Below are positions 6,414 through 11,648 of a stretch of DNA of 15,470 bases, in pieces. Source of the DNA: Pseudomonadota bacterium. GTDB lineage: Bacteria > Pseudomonadota > Alphaproteobacteria > Rhizobiales > Hyphomicrobiaceae. The translations under genes and the position numbers were made by a program. The notes beneath the pieces are model-generated. The model made no database searches and was not told the DNA's origin. It worked only from the letters and a program-made list of their open reading frames with translations. The stretch covers positions 1 through 15,470 of the forward strand of contig JAEYPL010000174.1 of NCBI GenBank assembly GCA_023410905.1. The letters run 5' to 3'. Numbering within the stretch: the first letter of the stretch is position 1; every line of letters starts with the position of its first letter.

Positions 6414-7568
6414 CTACTCGGCAAGGCAGCTATGAGGCAGCACTATCTTGACGATCAGCCCGTCGGACCTCCAAGTTTTTTCGATGCTTCCGCCAAGGCC
6501 GGTGATGATGCTTCGGATCAATGTCGTGCCGAAGCCCATCTTCTCCGGCGGCGGTCCAATCGGCGTGCCGGTCTTCTCGATCCAATTGAGCAATAGCTGT
6601 TCGCTTACTGCCTCCCATGTGACGGTCAGGGATCCGCCTGGCGCGCTGAGCGCACCGTGCTTGGCGGCATTAGTCGCAAGCTCGTGCAAAACGAGCGTGA
6701 AACCGCTAGTCGCGGGCGGTGTGAGCTCGACAGGCGGTCCATGGAAAACCGGTTTGCGATACGGACGGAGTACGGTCTCGACGACGGTTCTGAACGGGAC
6801 TGTTTCCTGCTCATCGGCAGCATGGTGATCTTGAGCTAAGGCATGCGCATCCGACAGCGCCGCGAGGCGTCCGAGCAGGTTCTCGACCATCTCTTCCTTG
6901 GATGCGGCGTGCCGCGCCGTCATGCGCACGAGGCTGTTCGTGACCGCGAAGAAGTTCTTCACCCGATGGCTCATTTCGCGGCCGAACATTCGCTCCTTGC
7001 TCATTGCGGCCTTGATCGCCTCATCAGCCTGAACCATCTGAAGCGCGGCGCTGGTAAATACCGCCAGCTCAGACATCAGCCGCGCGTGGCCGGCGTGGAA
7101 CCGCTGGCCGTCGCGTGCAACCACCCATATCGTTCCCAGATGCGCATTGCTCCTCAGCAAGGGGATCAGCAGGACCTCCGGCACGGTGATGTTGGCATCG
7201 GCAATCCAGGAATACACCCGCTCCGGATGCGCCATGAGCGTCGGCGCCTGTCTGTCCAGGCACACGCCGCAAGGGCTGTAGTTCAGTGGCGTTCTCGATC
7301 CTTCGAAGACGGCAAGCCGCCCCGAGAGGCCCTGCCACCGAAATTCCTCGCCCTCAAGCACGCTGACGCCTGAGGAGTCCGCATCGCAAAGCTCGAGCGC
7401 CAGATCCGTCAATCGTGGGAGCACATCGCCTGCATCGCTTGCCATCCGATTGGCAAGGTCCTGTATGGCCAGCTTCTCGCGCAGGTAATCGGGCGCAGGC
7501 ACGTGCCGCCGGGCAAGCTCGCCGGAGATGTCCACGTCGACAGCGATGCCCACGTCGGTCAGCGTCAT
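6414..7568 (-). CDS. GAF-domain HWE-family sensor histidine kinase
   Basis: A 384-residue cytoplasmic sensor kinase with no membrane segment. Residues about 30-180 form a GAF sensor domain with the cysteine-bearing SPCGVCLDR loop. An HWE-type dimerisation helix follows, with phospho-acceptor H201 in EMSHRVKNFFAV, then the ATPase domain with HELATNAAKHG (295-305), NWIEKTG (328-334) carrying the W-x-E of the family, and GFGTTL (345-350). It should autophosphorylate on H201 and pass the phosphate to a receiver, most simply the convergent gene at 5962. HWE kinases often respond to light or redox through PAS or GAF domains; the ligand here cannot be read. ATG at 7568 has a purine-rich AAGGTAGGGA just upstream. 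Confidence 0.95.
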   Translation of the reverse strand: MTLTDVGIAVDVDISGELARRHVPAPDYLREKLAIQDLANRMASDAGDVLPRLTDLALELCDADSSGVSVLEGEEFRWQGLSGRLAVFEGSRTPLNYSPCGVCLDRQAPTLMAHPERVYSWIADANITVPEVLLIPLLRSNAHLGTIWVVARDGQRFHAGHARLMSELAVFTSAALQMVQADEAIKAAMSKERMFGREMSHRVKNFFAVTNSLVRMTARHAASKEEMVENLLGRLAALSDAHALAQDHHAADEQETVPFRTVVETVLRPYRKPVFHGPPVELTPPATSGFTLVLHELATNAAKHGALSAPGGSLTVTWEAVSEQLLLNWIEKTGTPIGPPPEKMGFGTTLIRSIITGLGGSIEKTWRSDGLIVKIVLPHSCLAE

Positions 7569-7636
7569 TCCCTACCTTTCCGAGAGATTCCTGACATAAT
7601 TGGGCTTCCGGGACTTGGAAGTAAAGCCTTCTAGGC

Positions 7637-7795
7637 TCAAGCATCTGCCAGCCGCTCGTCGAAAACCATAGCGGCACGCGTCGGCGTGTCCGGATAGGCG
7701 TGCGCAGTTTGAGCTTCGCCCGGCGTTGAGCCGAGCTTGAGCGACGCATTCGCGTTTACGCTTGAAATACGGCGTCTAAGCCGCTCAATTGAGTG
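7637..7795 (-). pseudogene. Possible gene remnant without start codon
   Basis: A 52-codon open frame bounded by stops. Its end reads LKLGSTPGEAQTAHAYPDTP then TRAAMVFDERLADA, which looks like the C-terminus of a real protein rather than a shadow. No ATG, GTG or TTG with a ribosome-binding site is available, and the other frames of this stretch are arginine-rich. It sits in the 239-base gap between the kinase and the GcrA-tail gene. It may be the remainder of a disrupted gene, but the call is tentative. Confidence 0.25.
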
Positions 7796-7807
7796 CTATG
7801 CTACGCG

Positions 7808-8059
7808 ATGAAAGAAATTAAGAGCCTGCCGGTACCGCCCCGGATCGATGACCTGAACATCCCGCTCGCCGAGCGGAAGACCATGGTGAGTCTTGAGACA
7901 GGCGACTGCCGATGGCCCTTCGGCGACCCCGTTCAGCCTGACTTCCACTTCTGCGGCAAGTCGAAGGTTGGCGACAGCCCTTACTGCGAGTTCCATAAGC
8001 GCCGGGCTTTCCAGGCGGCGCGTCCGCGAACCATCGGATACTGGCCGAACGTCGCATAG
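7808..8059 (+). CDS. GcrA C-terminal-domain protein (no DNA-binding part)
   Basis: An 83-residue protein whose second half closely matches the end of the cell-cycle regulator GcrA: DCRWPFGDP (33-41), DFHFCG (45-50), PYCEFHKRRAFQ (58-69). In Caulobacter GcrA this region binds domain 2 of sigma70, while the N-terminus binds methylated GANTC sites. C34, C49, C60 and H63 look like a metal or structural cluster. The N-terminal DNA-binding helices are absent; instead there are about 30 residues of unrelated sequence. So it could touch RNA polymerase without itself choosing a promoter. ATG at 7808 is preferred; GTG at 7793 would add five residues. No clear ribosome-binding site is visible. A 10-base palindrome CTCAATTGAG (7784-7793) lies just upstream. 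Confidence 0.85.
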   Translation: MKEIKSLPVPPRIDDLNIPLAERKTMVSLETGDCRWPFGDPVQPDFHFCGKSKVGDSPYCEFHKRRAFQAARPRTIGYWPNVA

Positions 8060-8196
8060 TTCACATACGGACCTCCACGCTGCTTTATTGGCGGTGCCAA
8101 TCTCCATTGCTGGGAAATTCGAACTGTCCGGAGAGAACTCGGAGACTGATGCCTATGTGAGAAGCCCTGAGGACTTGTAAATCCGTCACCTGGACA

Positions 8197-8252
8197 CCAT
8201 CTGAATAGATGGATGCTGCTATTTGGTATCCGCTGAGCCACTAAGAGTGGCT
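8197..8252 (+). repeat. Two tandem perfect hairpins
   Basis: CCATCT (8197-8202) pairs with AGATGG (8207-8212) around a GAAT loop, and AGCCACT (8236-8242) pairs with AGTGGCT (8246-8252) around an AAG loop. Neither is followed by a U-tract on either strand, so they are weak as intrinsic terminators. They lie in the 215-base gap between the GcrA-tail gene and the next block. Confidence 0.45.
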
Positions 8253-8274
8253 AGATCGAGTTGTCTCAGAACAT

Positions 8275-8478
8275 TCAGCTACTCCGGTGCAGATGCCTCC
8301 AAAGGGTTTCTAGTTCATCGAGTGCGCGCACCAGTTTGCTGACATGCTGCTCGTCCCTGTGGATCGGACAACTCTTGCGCCGGTTCCTTACCGGAGGCAC
8401 TTCCCCTTGCTCGAAGAAGACGACACCGACGTTGTGCGACGGCAGGATGCGCAAGAGCCGGAGCGCATCGTCGAGCAA
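8275..8478 (-). CDS. Possible small orphan protein, up to 67 residues
   Basis: A minus-strand frame ending in a well-formed amphipathic helix, HVSKLVRALDELETLWRHLH, after a segment EVPPVRNRRKSCPIHRDEQ. Composition and third-position GC look like coding sequence. The longest start is TTG at 8478 without a ribosome-binding site, and this overlaps, on the opposite strand, the start of the zinc-ribbon gene at 8407. A later GTG within EVPPV, near 8400, would remove the overlap, but its purine tract AAGGGG is too close. Either strand could be the shadow here; I lean to the C-terminal part being real. No family is recognised. Confidence 0.35.
   Translation of the reverse strand: MLDDALRLLRILPSHNVGVVFFEQGEVPPVRNRRKSCPIHRDEQHVSKLVRALDELETLWRHLHRSS
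8393..8397 (+). promoter_or_regulatory. Ribosome-binding site for a TTG start
   Basis: GGAGG nine bases before TTG at 8407. It is the only good ribosome-binding site for the zinc-ribbon frame. Confidence 0.45.
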
Positions 8479-8589
8479 ACAATCCGCAAATGTTTGATTT
8501 GCCGGTCGCCGTTTCCGAGCGCGTGGGCGGGCGAGCGCGTTTGCCGTCGTTGCAAAACATCTTCAGCATGGCGCAGCGGCGCATTGTAG
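8407..8589 (+). CDS. Small CxxC...CxxC zinc-ribbon-like protein
   Basis: A 60-residue protein whose C-terminal half reads RKCLICRSPFPSAWAGERVC then RRCKTSSAWRSG. The two CxxC pairs (CLIC and CRRC, 15 residues apart) are a small zinc-ribbon knuckle, and the SAWAGERVCRRC core resembles short Rhizobiales proteins of unknown function. The first half is acidic and polar with no domain. TTG at 8407 is chosen for its GGAGG nine bases upstream; GTG at 8434 is a fallback. It overlaps the next small plus-strand frame by 22 bases. It may be a nucleic-acid-binding or protein-protein adaptor, which is inference from the zinc knuckle alone. Confidence 0.55.
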   Translation: MLEEDDTDVVRRQDAQEPERIVEQTIRKCLICRSPFPSAWAGERVCRRCKTSSAWRSGAL

Positions 8590-8729
8590 TGAAACGCAAG
8601 CTCAGCGACACGTCCCCTGAGCCTGCGGTCATGAAGACCGAAGCGAACGATCGCCAGGGGCTCCTCCGCGAGATAATCGAAAACATGAAAGAGAACGATG
8701 AAAGAATTTGCCATGTCATTTGGCACTAA
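8568..8729 (+). CDS. Possible overlapping small protein, 53 residues
   Basis: A frame that begins inside the end of the zinc-ribbon gene and ends inside the start of the DUF4167-like gene. It reads MAQRRIVVKRKLSD, then a predicted helix GLLREIIENMKENDERIC. The overlapping layout would suit translational coupling, but there is no ribosome-binding site before ATG at 8568 and no recognised family. It could be just the leader of the next gene. Confidence 0.3.
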   Translation: MAQRRIVVKRKLSDTSPEPAVMKTEANDRQGLLREIIENMKENDERICHVIWH

Positions 8730-9006
8730 GATGCGGCGAACAACTTCACGACGCAATGCTCCCAGCGGGGCGCCTCTCAAGCGCTCACCCCGCCAGACAT
8801 CCACACATGGCAACAAGGTCGGCAATGCCAAGGCGAGCCATGATCGCTATGTAGTATTGGCACGCGCTGCCGCATCGGCCGGCGATCAGGTGCAAGCCGA
8901 GAACCTATACCAGCACGCAGAACACTACTGCAGGCTTGTCCGGGAAGGGGTTGATGGACATTCTGTGTTGGGGAATGGATCCGAGGGATCCACTAACTCA
9001 GCTTGA
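8698..9006 (+). CDS. DUF4167-like protein, 102 residues
   Basis: A 102-residue protein with a basic, low-complexity N-terminus rich in R, S and P (about residues 12-45) followed by the DUF4167 signature: DRYVVLARAAASAGDQVQAE and NLYQHAEHYCRL (49-80). The domain is a short helical hairpin found in Alphaproteobacteria, where the basic N-terminus suggests RNA or ribosome contact; its function is not established. Full-length relatives are usually longer, with a glutamine- or proline-rich tail; this copy ends about 22 residues after the domain and is therefore a short paralogue. ATG at 8698 is preceded by AAAGAG; ATG at 8713 is the alternative. Its last nine bases overlap the convergent transglutaminase gene. 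Confidence 0.8.
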   Translation: MKEFAMSFGTKMRRTTSRRNAPSGAPLKRSPRQTSTHGNKVGNAKASHDRYVVLARAAASAGDQVQAENLYQHAEHYCRLVREGVDGHSVLGNGSEGSTNSA

Positions 9007-9816
9007 CGCGCTGAGCGCCTCATCCGTCCAAACCTGGAATCCGCGCAACTCGCCAGGCCCGAAGATGTGGGTGAGCGGCACGTCGGCGGCATCGCGTCCG
9101 TAGGCAATGAGAATGCGCCCGATGCGCGGCGCGTTGTTGCGAGGATCGAACGTGTGCCACTTCCCCCCGAGGTACACCTCCATCCACGCCGCAAAATCCA
9201 TCGGTGCATAGGGCGGCGGCAAGCCGATATCGCTGACATAGCCCGTGCAGTATCGCGCGGGAATATTCAGGCACCGGCAGAACGTGATGGCCAGATGAGC
9301 GAAGTCACGGCAGACGCCCTGCGGAGCGGTGTATGCCTCATAGGCCGTTCGCGTCGGGCGGGAATGCTCGTAGCCGAATGCGATGTGGGCATGAACGAAA
9401 TCACAGATCGCCTGAACGCGACGCCATCCGAGTGGCGTGGGGCCAAAAATGCGCCATGCCTCATCGGAAAGCCGGTCGGTCTCGCAGTAGCGGCTGCCGA
9501 GCAGGAATTGCAGCGTCTCGCCGGGCAATTGTTCCACAGGATGCTGCAGGGCGGCCAAGTCGACAGGGTCGGGCGTGCCGGGATCGCGAACGATGGCATT
9601 CATGCCGAGCGTGAACAGGCCCGGCGGCGCAATGAGGCGGCTGCACCAGTTGCCGAAGCTGTCGCGGTAGCTCCCGATCGGAACCGGCGGATTTGTCGTC
9701 AGATGGTCCGGCAGTTCCAGATCCGAAGCACGCGAGAAATGCACATTGAGCATCGCGATCAGTGGGGTTGGTTGAGAAAACTCGAAACCCAGCTCACATC
9801 CGACGCGAATGCGCAT
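8998..9816 (-). CDS. Transglutaminase-like family protein
   Basis: A 272-residue cytoplasmic protein (no signal peptide). Residues 1 to about 75 resemble the beta-rich N-terminal domain found before bacterial transglutaminase cores. The core (about 135-225) has the nucleophile C169 in GVCRDFAHLA and D224 in HTFDPRNN. In the classical arrangement the histidine sits in an H-A-W-x-E-V element; here that element reads FAAWMEVYL, with A209 in its place, and the nearest histidine is H221. Activity as a cysteine peptidase or amidase is therefore uncertain. ATG at 9816 has GGAGG four bases upstream. It is the last gene of the minus-strand mannoside cluster, 71 bases after the 107-residue gene. Confidence 0.9.
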   Translation of the reverse strand: MRIRVGCELGFEFSQPTPLIAMLNVHFSRASDLELPDHLTTNPPVPIGSYRDSFGNWCSRLIAPPGLFTLGMNAIVRDPGTPDPVDLAALQHPVEQLPGETLQFLLGSRYCETDRLSDEAWRIFGPTPLGWRRVQAICDFVHAHIAFGYEHSRPTRTAYEAYTAPQGVCRDFAHLAITFCRCLNIPARYCTGYVSDIGLPPPYAPMDFAAWMEVYLGGKWHTFDPRNNAPRIGRILIAYGRDAADVPLTHIFGPGELRGFQVWTDEALSASS

Positions 9817-9887
9817 GAGACCTCCATACTGGTAGGTGCGTCGCTGTCAGGGGGCAAAAGAGCCCACCTTGATCCGCGAGCCTATCG

Positions 9888-10211
9888 TCACGCGAAGGGC
9901 GTTTCTCCAGCCGCGAGCGGAATTGCTGCCGACGAGTCTTGGTAGCTAGTTCCGTTCGAAGCATCGCGCTGCTGCGCGGCTGCCAAATCCGCCGGATCGA
10001 TTTCAACGAACTGCCGGCGCGCACCTGAAAACCCTATCTCTGGCAGCGCGATCGTGGTGGATACGCGCCGAAAGGCGACAAACGACAGTCCGTCGATCAT
10101 CAGCTCGACGGTCTCGATCTGGTACGTGCCCGGTGGCTGTGTTCCAACGACATCCCTGAGGTTGAAGGGACGCCGAAAGGTGACCAAGCTGTCGGTTGTT
10201 CTTTCTGTCAT
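9888..10211 (-). CDS. Conserved-type protein of unknown function, 107 residues
   Basis: A 107-residue soluble protein: RTTDSLVTFRRPFNLRDV, PPGTYQIETVELMIDGLSF, VAFRRVSTTIALPEIG, then IDPADLAAAQQRDAS and a loose tail. I associate this layout (a VTFRRPF strand, a PPGTY-xE-DEE-like strand, a GLSF-AFxR strand, a DPADLAxAxxRD helix) with short Rhizobiales proteins of unknown function. AGGAGA lies five bases before ATG at 10211. It sits between the GH130 and transglutaminase genes on the same strand, separated by 93 and 71 bases, so co-transcription is likely but internal promoters cannot be excluded. The GH130 stop and this gene are separated by a stem-loop at 10271-10307. Confidence 0.8.
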   Translation of the reverse strand: MTERTTDSLVTFRRPFNLRDVVGTQPPGTYQIETVELMIDGLSFVAFRRVSTTIALPEIGFSGARRQFVEIDPADLAAAQQRDASNGTSYQDSSAAIPLAAGETPFA

Positions 10212-10270
10212 GACATTCTCCTAGCATCGCTCTCACGCGGTTGGTGCTCGTGGGACAGCATCGCAAGCAA

Positions 10271-10307
10271 TGAGCCGCAGAGCTCGAGCGATGTGCGTAG
10301 CGGCTCA
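10271..10307 (-). other. Stem-loop covering the GH130 stop codon
   Basis: TGAGCCGC (10271-10278) and GCGGCTCA (10300-10307) are perfect 8-base complements with a 21-base loop. The outer arm includes the stop codon of the GH130 gene. There is no following U-tract on the minus strand, so it is more likely an mRNA stabiliser, attenuator or partial terminator than a classical intrinsic terminator. Confidence 0.5.
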
Positions 10308-11636
10308 GTCCGACATTGCTTCCAATAGTGCCGCGATCCTGATTGTCGCGAAGTTCGAGAACGTGTCGGAGATCGCATAAGGCAATATGATGCGGTCACC
10401 ATGGCGCATCCCGCCGCACGTATAGACGACGTTCGGGACATAGCCAGCGCGCTCCGTCGGATCGGGACGCACCAGCGGTTCACGCGATCGTGCCAAGACC
10501 TTCGACGGGTCATTCTTGTCGAGCAGAACCGCGCCGATCGAATATTTGCGCACTGGCCCAACGCCGTGCGTCAGAAGCAACCAACCTTCATCCAGCTCGA
10601 TGGGCGATCCGCAATTGCCGATCTGAACGAACTCCCACGGAAATGCCGGCTTCAGAAAAGCCTGCCCGCCCTCCCAAGTGTAGAGGTCGTCGGAGAACAT
10701 CAGATACAGGTTCTCGTTGTCCTGGCGCCCGATCATCGCAAAGCGGTTATCAATCCTGCGCGGGAAAAGACCCATGCCCTTGTTTCTCGCCGCCGCGCCT
10801 CGGAGTGGCGTCATCCGGAAGGTCTGGAAATCTGTCGTCTCAATGAGCTCCGAGCGGATCGCTCTTCCGCTGTAGGCGGTGTAAGTGGCGTAGTATCGCC
10901 TGCGTCCATTGTCCTCGAACTCAACGAACCTCGCGTCCTCGATGCCATTCATCTGGCTGTCGGTGATCGGGAAGATGACGCGCTCGCTTAGGTCTTCCTC
11001 CGGGCGGAACACGACCTCGATGTCGTCTCCATCGGGCCGAGCCGCCCGGTTTGTCACTGTCGGAACGGAGGCGAGCCGTGCCGTCGGATCGACAGTCACT
11101 TTGCCGTCGACATCGAGAGAGCCAGTGCGGAAGGTCAGTGATGAGATATGGCCTTCGCCGACGGCGCGAAGACTCAAGATGAACCGGCACCTACCGTCCC
11201 GCATACCCGTTTGGTCCGGGTGACGGACAATGCTTGGATTGAACAAGGCCGACGCCTCGAACGCATACTCATGTAGGAAGTAGGCGCCGACCAGCTGACG
11301 TTGAGCGTCGGTAAACACAGCATGTGGATCGAATGCAGCCTCCATCTCCGTCGCGCGCGCGCCGAACAGCTGGAGCAGATTCCGATGGCGCCCGGCAAAA
11401 TTTTCGAGGACATCCGCCAGTTGTTGAGCCACATCGACCGGCTCCAGTCCGAGTACGCGCTCAACGATGTGGTTGGCTCTCGTCTTGTCCACCGCATTGA
11501 AATCACGTGGCTCGGTCGCCGGCTTGAACGGCCGGACGATGACGCGGGCCGGGTCCGGCCGCATATGCAAAGCCTGCCGATTGAAGAACACGGGATGAGA
11601 CAAGACGGCCCCCTCGGGTCGTTCGGATATGATCAC
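10305..11636 (-). CDS. GH130-type glycosidase/mannoside phosphorylase
   Basis: A 443-residue cytoplasmic enzyme of the GH130 (PH1107-related) five-bladed propeller family, whose members cleave beta-mannosides by phosphorolysis or hydrolysis. An N-terminal extension of about 130 residues precedes the propeller. Family landmarks follow: NPSIV (133-137), GIEDARFVEF (231-240) with the ED-x-R element that carries the general acid D234, NKGMGLFPRR (285-294), GSPIEL (343-348), LLTHGVG (354-360) and PYAISDTFS at the end. Phosphate-binding and catalytic roles of individual residues are by family analogy. The start is GTG at 11636, only 12 bases after the glycosyltransferase stop, implying coupled translation; ATG at 11564 is an alternative, but it would remove the SHPVFFNRQAL segment that I think is conserved. 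Phosphorylase versus hydrolase, and linkage, cannot be decided here. Confidence 0.92.
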   Translation of the reverse strand: MIISERPEGAVLSHPVFFNRQALHMRPDPARVIVRPFKPATEPRDFNAVDKTRANHIVERVLGLEPVDVAQQLADVLENFAGRHRNLLQLFGARATEMEAAFDPHAVFTDAQRQLVGAYFLHEYAFEASALFNPSIVRHPDQTGMRDGRCRFILSLRAVGEGHISSLTFRTGSLDVDGKVTVDPTARLASVPTVTNRAARPDGDDIEVVFRPEEDLSERVIFPITDSQMNGIEDARFVEFEDNGRRRYYATYTAYSGRAIRSELIETTDFQTFRMTPLRGAAARNKGMGLFPRRIDNRFAMIGRQDNENLYLMFSDDLYTWEGGQAFLKPAFPWEFVQIGNCGSPIELDEGWLLLTHGVGPVRKYSIGAVLLDKNDPSKVLARSREPLVRPDPTERAGYVPNVVYTCGGMRHGDRIILPYAISDTFSNFATIRIAALLEAMSD

Positions 11637-11648
11637 AAGAGCGGAAGT

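Noticed and set aside
7354..7749. 131-codon minus-strand frame
   Set aside because: It overlaps the N-terminal coding part of the histidine kinase in another frame and is arginine-rich.
8094..8180. 28-codon frame VPISIAGKFELSGENSETDA
   Set aside because: It reads plausibly but is too short, starts at GTG without a ribosome-binding site, and has no recognised relative.
8388..8831. 147-codon minus-strand frame
   Set aside because: It is antisense to the DUF4167-like and zinc-ribbon frames, arginine-rich, and has no recognisable domain.
9067..9945. 292-codon plus-strand frame
   Set aside because: It lies wholly antisense to the transglutaminase gene and is a shadow created by GC-rich codon use.
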